A program made the translations under genes and the position numbers. Shown one piece after another: positions 52,591 to 61,266 of a stretch of DNA of 64,000 nt. The DNA comes from Burkholderiaceae bacterium (GTDB lineage: Bacteria > Pseudomonadota > Gammaproteobacteria > Burkholderiales > Burkholderiaceae_C), in assembly GCA_030123545.1 (NCBI GenBank), contig CP126124.1:2728001-2792000 (forward strand). Direction: 5' to 3'. Each line of letters begins with the position of its first letter. Positions within the stretch are counted from its first letter, which is position 1. The notes under the pieces were generated by a model. It worked only from the letters and a program-made list of their open reading frames with translations. It searched no databases and was not told the origin of the DNA.

Positions 52591-52773
52591 GGTCGGCAAT
52601 CCCACAAATCCAATGATGCACGGATGCGGTTTCACGCCCAAGCGCAGAACCGCCAAACCGGATTTGCGCCTTCGTGCGCAAGCACGGATGCGCTTACGTT
52701 GCTTTGCTGGAACTCGCCGATGCGGATTTCCGTAAAGGCACAAAAACGTAGAACACCAAATGAACACTATAGA

Positions 52774-52794
52774 TTGTAGCCCTATAGGGTGCAA
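52774..52794. promoter_or_regulatory. Near-perfect palindrome upstream of the XRE gene
   Basis: TTGTAGCCCTA and its near-mirror TAGGGTGCAA meet at the central CTATAG to form a 21-base dyad, with a TATAGAT-like -10 just to its left. It lies between DUF2958 (leftward) and the XRE gene (rightward, start 52831), the expected place of an autoregulatory operator. Confidence 0.6.
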
Positions 52795-52830
52795 TGGGCT
52801 GTCATCTTGGTTTTTTGAGGGAAACCATAG

Positions 52831-53136
52831 GTGGCGGCTGGGAACTCATTGGCGAAGGCGTTGAAGATCGTTAGAAAGGCGCGTGGCTTGAGCCAGGAAG
52901 CCTTCTCTGACGTGTCCAGCCGCACCTATATGAGCACCCTCGAACGCGACCTGAAAAGCCCGACCCTGAACAAGCTGGCCGAGCTGTGCGAGGTGATGGA
53001 GATCCACACGCTCACGTTGCTGACGCTGGCCTACGCGGGCGACAGCCCGCGCAAGGCCGACGAGTTGCTGGCGCAAGTGCGCCGGGAGCTGGAGGCGGTG
53101 TTGAAGGAGCGCGACGCGGCGAAGCCGCGCGCCTGA
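52831..53136 (+). CDS. XRE-family HTH regulator of the ICE core
   Basis: 101 residues from a GTG. LAKALKIVRKARGLSQEAFSD plus SSRTYMSTLERDLKSPTLNKL is a typical Cro/C1 HTH, followed by a helical tail. Only gene of this region on the plus strand beside the DUF2958 gene; autoregulation through the dyad at 52774 is likely. The start codon has GAGGGAAACC upstream. Confidence 0.9.
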   Translation: MAAGNSLAKALKIVRKARGLSQEAFSDVSSRTYMSTLERDLKSPTLNKLAELCEVMEIHTLTLLTLAYAGDSPRKADELLAQVRRELEAVLKERDAAKPRA

Positions 53137-53487
53137 TGCGATTGGGGTGCTGGCCGGGCCGATCCGGCGCAGCCGGTTCGGCGGCATCGAGGGGCGCCAA
53201 GCATCGCGCGGCGGGGATAGCCCGCAGGGCTTTCCCCTGGAGTGCAAGCGCCAGCGCGCAGCGCCGCAGGCGCGACGGCGTGAGGGATTGAAGCCGAATG
53301 GCCGTGACGGCTTGCCGGCATGGGGCGCAGCCCGCAAAGCCCGGCGGCGCTTGCAGCGCCGACACGCCATCCTGTGCTTGCGACTCCACGGGCTGCGAGC
53401 CGTCCACCGATGAATGCCGACCCTGGTGAACATGCCAAGAGGCACCCGCTGCCGAACCCTGTGCGTGCGGTGCTGCGATGAGCAGCA
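53137..53487. other. Repeat-bearing spacer after the XRE gene
   Basis: About 350 bases without a gene. Holds the GGGGATAGCCC..GGGCT.TCCCC hairpin (53213-53237) also found at 60376-60397, and the first 55-base repeat (53253-53307) also found at 54432-54486. Very GC-rich. Confidence 0.7.
53253..53307 (+). repeat. 55-base direct repeat, copy 1
   Basis: Matches 54432-54486 at 54 of 55 positions and is followed in both places by a related GGGGCGCAGCCCG..GCGCCGACACGCC segment. The copies flank the DUF736 gene. Confidence 0.9.
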
Positions 53488-53519
53488 CAGCGCCCCGCCG
53501 CAAAGGGCGGGGCGCTGTG
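53488..53519 (-). terminator. Hairpin after DUF736
   Basis: ACAGCGCCCCGCC (53488-53500), six-base loop, GGCGGGGCGCTGT (53507-53519): a 13-base perfect stem, eight bases after the DUF736 stop on the minus strand. No T-run, so termination may be factor-assisted. Confidence 0.65.
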
Positions 53520-53527
53520 GGCGGCCG

Positions 53528-53842
53528 TCAGGCCGCCTTGGGCTTGTTGCGCGACCAGATCAGGTCGTGCGTGCCGTCCTCGTTCTCGATCAGGCGGGCA
53601 TAGACCGTTGCCGGGAATGAAGGATCGTCCAGGGTCACGGACACGTAGGGACGTCCGGCCTCGCTGGTTTTCTTCCACGCCGCGCCGATGTCGTGGCCAG
53701 CCGCTTGCAGGCGGAAATCGGGGGCGCTCTCGTTGTTGCCCTTGTCGTTGGGAACCAGCTTGACCTTGACGTTGAGCGTCAGGGTGCGGAGCTGGCCGTT
53801 GAAGCCGTCTTTGTCTGCGGTGAAGGTGCCGATGTTGGCCAT
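53528..53842 (-). CDS. DUF736 protein
   Basis: 104 residues, MANIGTFTADKDGFNGQL start, DIGAAWKKTSEAGRPYVSV and ATVYARLIENEDG; this is the DUF736 family found on many ICEs and plasmids. Small and beta-rich, no catalytic motif. AGGAG lies seven bases before the ATG, and an independent transcript is suggested by the terminator and flanking repeats. Confidence 0.93.
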   Translation of the reverse strand: MANIGTFTADKDGFNGQLRTLTLNVKVKLVPNDKGNNESAPDFRLQAAGHDIGAAWKKTSEAGRPYVSVTLDDPSFPATVYARLIENEDGTHDLIWSRNKPKAA

Positions 53843-54587
53843 GATGATTTCTCCTTTCGGGTTGAACAAGGTCGCGCCAGTGCGTCCTTGTTGTGATCCG
53901 TCCGGCGGGGGATGGGCTGGCCGCACCGCCGAGCACAGCGAGGGGGTCGCAACACCGTGGAGAACCTGGAAGCGAAAAGAATTTGTCCCGCGAGGAATGC
54001 GCGCAGCGCAGGGGAAATTGTTTTCGCTGGAAGGTTGCGGCCATGAAGCCCAAGGCGCAGCCGCGCCACCGCCAGGATTCACAACAAGACAAGGACGCAC
54101 AGGCCGCCCGCTCCCGAATGGAGACAGGGCCGACTCGGCATCCCCGCGTGACGGCTTCACCGGCTTGCGCCCTGACGCGGGCCAGGTCAACGCCCCAACG
54201 ACAAGGCCAGAGCGCCCCAGCCGCAGCTCGCGGCACATGCTTGAGGCGTGGTGTGGAAGCTCCATCAGGCGAGGTCTGGCGGTGTGTCGGTGAACCGACC
54301 TTCGTGACACACAGGCAACGAATCGCCAGCGTCGAGGACGGCACGCTTTTGCACAACTTGCCGCAGCAAGCCGGGGCGTAGCCCCACAAGCCCCGCCCAT
54401 TGCGGCGGGGCGCAGCCTTCCTCGCAAGCGAAGCGCGCAGCGCCGCAGGCGCGAAGGCGTGAGGGATTGAAGCCGAATGGCCGTGATTCGGCACGAAGCA
54501 CGGGGCGCAGCCCGAAAGCCCGGCGGCGCACCGCGCCGACACGCCCAGGCCGTTCTATATTTTCAGGAAGGAATCCAAGAGAAGCTC
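53843..54587. other. 745-base non-coding region with hairpins and repeat
   Basis: No supported gene. Contains a GC hairpin CCCCGCC..GGCGGGG (54391-54410) and the second 55-base repeat (54432-54486). The region between the two 55-base copies holds only DUF736. The last 40 bases carry the ribosome site (AAGAGAAG) of the acetyltransferase. Confidence 0.6.
54432..54486 (+). repeat. 55-base direct repeat, copy 2
   Basis: One mismatch to copy 1 at 53253-53307. Followed by the same kind of GC-rich tail up to about 54545. See copy 1. Confidence 0.9.
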
Positions 54588-55106
54588 ATGACCCTCCAGC
54601 TACGACACGAAACGCCTGACGACATGGCCGCCATCGAGGCCGTCACGGTCGCCGCCTTCGCCGAAGCAGCGCACACCAGCCACACCGAACAATTCATCGT
54701 GTGCGCACTGCGCGCTGCCAACGAACTGACGCTTTCCATCGTGGCCGAAGAACACGGCCAGGTTGTCGGCCATGTGGCCCTGTCGCCCGTGACCATCACC
54801 GACGGCCACGGCCACCAAGCCGCAGGCTGGTACGGCCTGGGGCCGATCTCCGTCCTGCCGCAAAGGCAGGGGCACGGCATCGGCTCGCGCCTGATGGAAC
54901 AGGCGCTGTCTGAACTGCGGGCCATGCAGGCCGCTGGTTGCGTGCTGCTGGGCGATCCCGCGTACTACGGGCGCTTTGGCTTTCAGGCCCATGCGGGCCT
55001 GCAACTGCCGGGCGTGCCGCCCGGCTACTTCATGGCGCTGGCCCTGCATGGGCCAGTGCCCGAAGGCATCGCGCGCTACAGCGATGCTTTCAACGCCGCC
55101 GCCTGA
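54588..55106 (+). CDS. GNAT-family N-acetyltransferase
   Basis: 172 residues from MTLQLRHETPDD. GNAT motif A is PQRQGHGIGSRLMEQAL, with GDPAYYGRFGFQ downstream (YjdJ/YhbS-like subfamily). A housekeeping-type acetyltransferase carried by many ICEs of this group; the acceptor is unknown. Start supported by AAGAGAAG. On the plus strand between DUF736 and the parB-like gene. Confidence 0.93.
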   Translation: MTLQLRHETPDDMAAIEAVTVAAFAEAAHTSHTEQFIVCALRAANELTLSIVAEEHGQVVGHVALSPVTITDGHGHQAAGWYGLGPISVLPQRQGHGIGSRLMEQALSELRAMQAAGCVLLGDPAYYGRFGFQAHAGLQLPGVPPGYFMALALHGPVPEGIARYSDAFNAAA

Positions 55107-55236
55107 GCCAGTGCGAAGGCGGCGGCGTTCTGAATCGGCTGCTGGCCTTGAACACCGGGCGCGGCCACTGCCGCGCCCGGATTTTGCGTTTCACCGCGCC
55201 CAGGACGGAACGGCCTGGGCGCGGTGCTGAACGCGG

Positions 55237-55446
55237 TTATTCCTTTGTCTCGATGAGCCACCACACGGCACGCGGCAAGGCGCGGCCCGTGATGGGGTGA
55301 ACGTCGGTGAGGTCGGCGTGGGCCATCCAGCCCGAGGGCGGGCGGTAGCCGCGCACGTCGCCATCGCCGTGCCAGCGGCGGGCGCGTACCGTGCCAGGGG
55401 CGTAGATCGCCGCCATGCGCGGGCGGTTGGTGGTGGTGCGGGTCAT
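55237..55446 (-). CDS. Small hypothetical protein
   Basis: 69 residues from MTRTTTNRPRMAAIYAPG. Tryptophan-rich (RRWHGDGD, PPSGWMAH, AVWWLIETKE) with TGRALPRAVWWLI at the end. No family is recognised. 63 bases after the stop of the parB-like gene, in the same direction, so perhaps same transcript. Conserved in this class of element by position as far as I recall; moderate confidence. Confidence 0.55.
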   Translation of the reverse strand: MTRTTTNRPRMAAIYAPGTVRARRWHGDGDVRGYRPPSGWMAHADLTDVHPITGRALPRAVWWLIETKE

Positions 55447-55509
55447 TGGGGGCTTCTCCTTGCAGCGAAGCGCCCCGGTCGAGGCCGGGGCGCTTGCCTT
55501 CGGCACGGG

Positions 55510-57567
55510 TCAAGCGGCCAGCGCCTCGGCGGGTTCATCCACCATTGCCTCGGCATCCTCCGGGGCGTCCTGCTCTGGGCCTGCTGCCTGCGTTGCATCC
55601 TGCGAGCCTGCGGCCTTGAAGATGGCAGGCATCCAGTCCGTGCCATCGGCCAGCCGCTCCGCTTCGCTGGCAATGTCGGCCTTCTTCAACTTCGCCAGCC
55701 GGGCGACGGATTCCGGGGCAAACGCGCCCACGGCATCCAGAATCACGGCCTTGGAAACGTGCTTGAAGTAGCCTTCTGCGGTCGGCTTCCACCATGCGGC
55801 CATGTCGAGGCCCACGGCCTGCGCCAGTTCCTCGCCGGGCTGGTGCGCCGTGGCGCGAGGCGTCACCACGTCCACCGTGGAAGCCACGCACACGGCCAGC
55901 AGCCGCACCAGTTCGTCTTGCGGCTTCGCCAGCAGCGCGGCGAACAGTTCAGCGCTGTCCTCCGGCAAGGCTTCGCCTGCCACCTGTTGCAGTTGGCGCA
56001 GCGCCACGGCGGCAGGCGATTCCGGCCAGTCCGGGGCCATACCTTCCAGCCGGTCTTGCACTTTGAGGCTCACGCCCAGCGGCAGATCGTGGCCATAGTG
56101 GCGTTCCTGCGAAACGGTCTGCACCATGCCATGCACCACAGCGGCCAGCGCAGCTTGCGGGTGCCGTGCGACTTCGATTTGCAGCGCGGCGGTGCGGTGC
56201 GCGCTCAGGCGCTGCGCCAGCCGGTCGGATATGGCGGCGGTCATGGGCTGCCTGTCGTCGTCTCCGTCCTCGCCTTCGTCGTCGTTCTCGGCTTCGCCTT
56301 CGCTGCCGAAACCTTGGCGCAGCCGTTCCAGCGTGCGCAGCGCCTTGGCCTCGGCCTCGCGCATCAGGCCACGATGAATGACGGCTTCGCCGTTGCGGTC
56401 GATGGTGACGATGGCACCGGCTGCGGCCTTCACGTTCGCGCCGTAGTCCTGCAAGCCATCTTCCAGCGCCTGCAACTGCTCGCCCACGGTTTCGCCTTCC
56501 TCCTGCAAGGCGTCGGCCTTGTCCTCGTCGTCGGCGTCCAGTGCGGCATCGACGGCTTCGGCCAGTTCGTGCATCTTGGTTTGCAGCTTCTCGATGCGGG
56601 CGGCTTCGCGCTTGTTCGGCTCGCGCCATTCCCTCGGCGCACGCTGGAAGGCGTGCAGGTCGGCATGGGTCACGCCCGGCGTGGCATCCACCCATGCCCA
56701 GCCTTCGGCCTTCACCTCGGCGGCGATGCCTGCCAGCTTGTCTTGTGCCAGCCGTTCCAGCAGCGCGGCATCGGTCAGATACACGCCCGCGTCACCTTCC
56801 GCGAACAAGTCGCGGCGGATGCCGCCGCCTGCGGCCTCGTAGGTGTCCAGTCCGACGAAGCGCACCAGCGGATGCCGGTAGGCGTCGATCTCGCGCTCGG
56901 TGAGGCGTTCGCGCAGGTTGGACGGGTGACGCTGCCACGTTGGCGCATCGTAGAACGCGCCTTCCTGCGCGGCGTGGTCGTCGGTGATGGCAAGGGCCAT
57001 CAACTGGTCAAGGCTCACGGCATCGGCGCGATAGTCGGCCATCAATCGCGGCGAGACGTTCGCCAGCTTCAAGCGGCGCTGCACCACCAGCGGCGTGACG
57101 CTGAAATCCGCTGCAATGTCCTCGATGGGTCGGCCTTCGGCCACCAGCGCGGCGAATGCCTCGAACTGGTCTGCGGGGTGCATGGCTTCGCGCTGCACGT
57201 TCTCGGTGAGGCTGGCCGTGCGGGCGGTGCCATCGGCCACCAGCAAGCAAGGCACCTCCCATTCCTTGCTGATGCGGTGTTTCTTCGCCAGCAGCTTCAA
57301 CGCGGCGAGGCGACGGCCACCGGCGACCACTTCGTAATGCTCGCCATCGGCGGATGCAATGACGATCAGGTTTTGCAGCAGACCCACGCGCTGGATGGAT
57401 GCGGCCAGTTCGGGGATGGACATGCGCGGGGTCTTGCGCACGTTGCGGCCCGTGGGGCGCAGCACCAGCCGCGACAGCGGAACCAGAATCAGGTTCTTGG
57501 TCGGGTCGGCAGCTTCCAGCGCGGGGGCTTGGATGGCGCGGGCTTCGGTTTGGGTGATGGCGTTCAT
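55510..57567 (-). CDS. ParB/RepB/Spo0J-type protein with long C-terminus
   Basis: 685 residues. N-terminal ParB nuclease-like domain with VVAGGRRLAALKLLAKK, then the HTH (EDIAADFSVTPLVVQRRLK), then a long C-terminus (about 450 residues) with acidic coiled coil (DAALDADDEDKADALQEEGE) and an acidic end. Chromosomal ParB is about 290 residues, so this is the long plasmid/ICE type. It may act in partition or as a nuclease/chromatin protein. Lies 80 bases from DUF932. Confidence 0.9.
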   Translation of the reverse strand: MNAITQTEARAIQAPALEAADPTKNLILVPLSRLVLRPTGRNVRKTPRMSIPELAASIQRVGLLQNLIVIASADGEHYEVVAGGRRLAALKLLAKKHRISKEWEVPCLLVADGTARTASLTENVQREAMHPADQFEAFAALVAEGRPIEDIAADFSVTPLVVQRRLKLANVSPRLMADYRADAVSLDQLMALAITDDHAAQEGAFYDAPTWQRHPSNLRERLTEREIDAYRHPLVRFVGLDTYEAAGGGIRRDLFAEGDAGVYLTDAALLERLAQDKLAGIAAEVKAEGWAWVDATPGVTHADLHAFQRAPREWREPNKREAARIEKLQTKMHELAEAVDAALDADDEDKADALQEEGETVGEQLQALEDGLQDYGANVKAAAGAIVTIDRNGEAVIHRGLMREAEAKALRTLERLRQGFGSEGEAENDDEGEDGDDDRQPMTAAISDRLAQRLSAHRTAALQIEVARHPQAALAAVVHGMVQTVSQERHYGHDLPLGVSLKVQDRLEGMAPDWPESPAAVALRQLQQVAGEALPEDSAELFAALLAKPQDELVRLLAVCVASTVDVVTPRATAHQPGEELAQAVGLDMAAWWKPTAEGYFKHVSKAVILDAVGAFAPESVARLAKLKKADIASEAERLADGTDWMPAIFKAAGSQDATQAAGPEQDAPEDAEAMVDEPAEALAA

Positions 57568-57647
57568 GGTGATAACTCCTTGCGGTTAGGAAATGCAGCA
57601 GCGAAGAAAGCGGCAAGGGCTGCTGCCTGCCCCTGCCGCGTGGGGAT

Positions 57648-58478
57648 TCAGGCTTTCAACTGGCGCAGGCCATCGGCCAGCATCCAGAGGGCACGGTTCA
57701 GGCGCACATCGGAATCAATCCCCTGCACCGGGCGGGTCTGCTGGCGGCGTCCGTTGGCGTTGCGGCCATGCAATCCGCCTTTGGTCAGGTTTTCTTGGGT
57801 GCGGTTGAACACGCTCCACAAGTCCGGGCGGCGGTCGTCGAACCGGCGCGGCATCAAGATTTGCGATTCGGTGATGGGCGCGGGCTTGTTGTCGGCGGGG
57901 TCGTACTTGAGGGCCAGCGCAGAACGGGCGAACACTTCGGCTTCGCCTTCATCCAGCGCGATCGCGCGCATGGCATCGCGGGATTCCTTCACGCGCTCGA
58001 AGCCGCTCAACACCTCGAAAGCGCCTTCGATGACGGAACCGGCCACGTCGCCTTTGTGGGGTACGCGCACGTCCGCCACGGTGTCGCCGCACACAAGGCC
58101 ATTGCTGCAAACGAAGCGGAACATTCCGGCCAGCATCTGATAGCTGCTCGTGCCGTCGTGCGAGTTCAGCAGCACGATTTCGTTAGCCTCCGCGCCGTTG
58201 ATCTGGCTGGCGTGGCGCAGGCGCAGCATGTGTTTGGTGTGTTCGCGCTTGCCTTCGTCACGCACGCGGGTTTGCGTCACCATGAAAGGCTGGAAGCCTT
58301 CTTTGCGAAGCTCGGTCAGTACGGCGGCGGTGGGGATATAGGCGTACCGCTGCGAACGGCTTTCGTGCGGGGCATCCGCGAAGATGGACGGGGCCACCCT
58401 GCGAATCTGGTCATCGGACAGCGGGTAATCGCTGCGCAGCGAGGGGGAACGGGAAGCGAAACGGGATGCGAGTTGCAT
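57648..58478 (-). CDS. DUF932 (phage/plasmid-like) protein
   Basis: 276 residues from MQLASRFASRSP. DUF932/TIGR03299 pattern: SRSQRYAYIPTAAVLTEL, MVTQTRVRDEGKREHTKHM, RFVCSNGLVCGDTV. Common on ICEs and plasmids beside parB-like genes; role unknown. Upstream of it, about 900 bases are non-coding. Confidence 0.92.
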   Translation of the reverse strand: MQLASRFASRSPSLRSDYPLSDDQIRRVAPSIFADAPHESRSQRYAYIPTAAVLTELRKEGFQPFMVTQTRVRDEGKREHTKHMLRLRHASQINGAEANEIVLLNSHDGTSSYQMLAGMFRFVCSNGLVCGDTVADVRVPHKGDVAGSVIEGAFEVLSGFERVKESRDAMRAIALDEGEAEVFARSALALKYDPADNKPAPITESQILMPRRFDDRRPDLWSVFNRTQENLTKGGLHGRNANGRRQQTRPVQGIDSDVRLNRALWMLADGLRQLKA

Positions 58479-59392
58479 GTCTTTCTCCTGAACAAAAAAG
58501 GCTGTTGAAGAAAACCGCACACCGGATTCCAAGATTCGGAGCCCAGCCTTTCGGCTGTTCGGTGCGGTCGGCACGAGGAACCCGGTTGGCCCTGTTGCCA
58601 CCGTCTTTCCTGAGTTCATCGCCCGCGACGGTCAGGAGCGCGCGAACGGGTGCCGTCAAGGAGACAAGCGCAGGGTTGGTGCGGCCCGCAGGCGCAGCCG
58701 AGGACACGGCCCTGCGCGCCTTGACGGCACCAGGGCGCGGGCTACAGTCGCGGTGAAGGTGATGGAGTCAGGGGAGACGGCTGGACATGGCAACGGCCAT
58801 CCCTGTGTGCCGAACCGCACGGCAAGCGAAGCGCGCAGGCCCGAAGCTGGAAGCCGGGCCGGAGGCGTCAGCCGAGCGGAGCGAGGGAACGATGGAAGCC
58901 CGTCAGGGGCGAGACGCCGCAGGCGGCTCGATGCGCTACGCGCACGACAGCGCGACCGGCCATCTCCCAGGTGGCCGGGGACGCCCAGGTTTCAGCGAGG
59001 AATGCTCAACAGAGCCACGCCGAACCGACGCCCAAGGGGCTGCGGATCAGTGATTACAGATGCCGTCTGATCGAGCCAGCAGAGCCACCTTGAGTCCCTT
59101 TTCCTACAACCATTACCCGGGAGCACGGAGAGCACAGCGAGCACAGGGAGCAACGGGAGGACACGGAGTACCGAGAAATCAAAACAAAGCATTGATTTGA
59201 AAGAGATTTTCTGAAAATTCCGTGCGGAATCATGCAATCTTATCGAGTCAAATAGGGCTATACAACTTATTTGACTGCTACTTGATGCCAAGAAACTCAA
59301 GCCAATCTGCGTGATGTACAGCGTATTCAATCATTGAAGTTGCGTGGATTCGAGCGTCCAATCGGTCTATCGAAATTACTCGAAGGACTGAC
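58479..59392. other. Large intergenic region with repeats
   Basis: 914 bases, no convincing gene. The first 500 bases are GC-rich with a segment (about 58860-58960) that looks conserved among mobile elements. From 59121 to 59168 there are tandem GAGCAC/GGAGCA-like units. From 59170 to 59280 DNA is AT-rich, with AGTCAAATA (59246-59254) and TATTTGACT (59268-59276) as a perfect inverted repeat just before the gene at 59393. Possible promoter/operator and attachment or transfer function. Confidence 0.5.
59246..59276. promoter_or_regulatory. Inverted repeat operator candidate
   Basis: AGTCAAATA and TATTTGACT are exact inverse arms separated by 13 bases, inside an AT-rich stretch 117 bases before the unknown gene at 59393. 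Arm spacing suits a dimeric regulator. Confidence 0.45.
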
Positions 59393-60079
59393 ATGGCAAC
59401 GCAGAAGCAATCGCGGAACCGGCGGCTCAACATGGCCGAGCGCGCCAAGCAGCAGATGGACATCCAGTTCCCCGGCCACCCGGACGCACTGCTCTGGCAT
59501 CGCAAGCTGAACGATGGCTACTCAACGATCCCCCGCACACTGCCGCTGGCGATGCAGGCCATCGACGCTCGATCCAAGGGCCAGCCTGCGGGGCACACGC
59601 TGTTGTGCCTGTGGATTCGCGCGCCTGACCACCCTTTTCTCACAATTGAGGCCCCGGCCACCTTTGCCGCGGAAACGGGCTTCGATGGTGAGCGTGCGGT
59701 CGATACCTGGCGCCGTCGTATGCGCACGCTGCGCGATCTCGGGTTCATCGAGGCGAAGAAGGGGCCTACCGGTGACTTCCACTACGTATTGCTGCTCAAC
59801 CCCAACGTAGGCATCGAAAAGCTATGGCGTGCGGACAAAGTACAGACGGTTCTCTATGGACGCTTCCGGGATCGCTTGATCGACATCGGCGCGCAGAGCG
59901 ACATCACAGACTATGACGACTACCTGGAGGATCGCAAGAAGGCCGAAGCGAAGGTCGCGACGAAAGCTCCGAAGGCTGCCAAGCGCCCTGCCGCTTCTGC
60001 GGACGCATCGACCAAGACGGCCAGTGCCTCCGCAACGCCCAAGCCAAAGACTCGTTCAAGGGTGAAGGAGGAACGATGA
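59393..60079 (+). CDS. Unknown protein with basic Ala/Lys-rich tail
   Basis: 228 residues. The first 160 residues look globular: TFAAETGFDGERAVDTWRRR, TLRDLGFIEAKKG resembles a winged-helix of replication initiators. The last 55 residues are low-complexity Lys/Ala/Pro/Ser (KAPKAAKRPA..TKTASASATPKPKTRS), histone-H1-like, suited to DNA contact. No family recognised. Followed by a small overlapping gene. Confidence 0.65.
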   Translation: MATQKQSRNRRLNMAERAKQQMDIQFPGHPDALLWHRKLNDGYSTIPRTLPLAMQAIDARSKGQPAGHTLLCLWIRAPDHPFLTIEAPATFAAETGFDGERAVDTWRRRMRTLRDLGFIEAKKGPTGDFHYVLLLNPNVGIEKLWRADKVQTVLYGRFRDRLIDIGAQSDITDYDDYLEDRKKAEAKVATKAPKAAKRPAASADASTKTASASATPKPKTRSRVKEER

Positions 60080-60291
60080 TGCCCCGGATCAAAGACCCTC
60101 CAGAAGAAAACAGCCTGCTCGGCCGATGGGCTCGATGGACGGCTGCACCGTACTGCGAATTCAAGGACGACCGCGCCCGATTGCTTGCCTTGGTTGCGCG
60201 AGATGTACGCAAGGTGGCCATCGTGATCGTGCTCGCAATCACGGGCGAGGCGGTGCCGTGGCATGGATGGGCAGCCCTTTTTCTAGGATGA
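60076..60291 (+). CDS. Small protein overlapping the preceding gene
   Basis: 71 residues starting at the ATG overlapping the previous stop (ATGA). A hydrophobic end (KVAIVIVLAITGEAVPWHGWAALFLG) suggests a membrane anchor, with a charged first half. Function unknown; translational coupling supports that it is real. Confidence 0.5.
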   Translation: MMPRIKDPPEENSLLGRWARWTAAPYCEFKDDRARLLALVARDVRKVAIVIVLAITGEAVPWHGWAALFLG

Positions 60292-60375
60292 GTCCGACGC
60301 GTCGCCCAATGCTGCTGGCCAGTTGATCCGGCACAGCCTTGTCGGCAGTATTCAGGAGCGCCAAGCCTGCGCGGC

Positions 60376-60397
60376 GGGGATAGCCCGGGCTTTCCCC
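60376..60397 (+). repeat. Copy of the GGGGATAGCCC hairpin
   Basis: GGGGATAGCCC and GGGCTTTCCCC overlap by a central CCCGGG to form the same hairpin as at 53213-53237, with shared flanks (GCGCCAAGC; CGCGGCG; CTGGA). The 245 bases 60292-60536 hold no gene. Confidence 0.75.
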
Positions 60398-60536
60398 TGG
60401 AGGACGCGCGTGCGTACTTCGGATATTCGTGAACAGGCAGTCCACTTCTACCTGACCATCTGCAAATCTGTCATGTGTAAGGGGGGGGAAGGCGTGATCC
60501 GACCGATCCGAACCGGAAACCGATCCTCCCAGCCTC

Positions 60537-61256
60537 TCATTTCATCGCAATCCAGAGATGGCGAATATCGATATGTGAGAGTCCCCTGGCCCTGGTGTGT
60601 TGCGAGCGATACATGGTGAGGCCGGCTTTTGCGGCAGCAGACTCATTGCGGATCAGGTCCTGCAACGACCAGCCTGCGTGCTCCGAGCCATCCAATTCAG
60701 TGATCCACGCATTCAAGCGGTCGAACCAGATCTGCGGTGTCTCAGCCTGGACGTAGGCAATGATGGCAGCACGGGAGTGCGCCGCCCCGTGATCCCCGGC
60801 CTTGAAACGCTGGATGCCACCCGTTGTCGCCTTGCGGTTTATCACGTACTCGCGCTCATCCCGATTCTTGTCCTTCGGCGTTGGCAACCGCTTGCACTCA
60901 ATAGGAAGCAAGGTATCGAACTGGGTACAGCGTCGACCATCGATCCATATCGTCGGCCCGCATGGCGAAGCGATCAAATCAATCTTGCGGCCCGTCTTCT
61001 GTTCATCGGGCTCCTCAATGCGGAACTGCAGCATGTCCCAGCCAGCAGAGTGACGGGCTACCGTGTTGAGATGGCCACACAACTGGGATGTGAGCGCCGT
61101 CTCTGCCGTCTTTTCCGGTCGATCGGGATGATCCCGCCAGCACGGCAGTTCGCCGGCGATGAAATCGATCAGCTCATCCAGCGATGCCGCAGACAGATGA
61201 ACATCTTTCCCGAGAGAGCCAATCTGGACGTGGCGATCTGAAGAGTCTGCGAGCAT
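60537..61256 (-). CDS. PD-(D/E)XK-like protein next to methyltransferase
   Basis: 239 residues from MLADSSDRHVQIG; a longer start at 61310 would run into the methyltransferase. A possible nuclease core has D93 (KIDLIAS) and E120-C-K122 (LLPIECKRL), the ExK motif of PD-(D/E)XK enzymes. It follows the methyltransferase by 10 bases. Fits the restriction half of a two-gene system; catalysis not proven. Confidence 0.6.
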   Translation of the reverse strand: MLADSSDRHVQIGSLGKDVHLSAASLDELIDFIAGELPCWRDHPDRPEKTAETALTSQLCGHLNTVARHSAGWDMLQFRIEEPDEQKTGRKIDLIASPCGPTIWIDGRRCTQFDTLLPIECKRLPTPKDKNRDEREYVINRKATTGGIQRFKAGDHGAAHSRAAIIAYVQAETPQIWFDRLNAWITELDGSEHAGWSLQDLIRNESAAAKAGLTMYRSQHTRARGLSHIDIRHLWIAMK

Positions 61257-61266
61257 AAGCGGGCGG

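Noticed and set aside
58787..59053. 88-codon frame in the spacer before 59393
   Set aside because: Composition follows the GC-rich repeat DNA, with no domain and no ribosome site.
59121..59168. Tandem GAGCAC-like units considered as a CRISPR array
   Set aside because: Units are irregular and only 8-10 bases long without spacers, and no cas gene is nearby.
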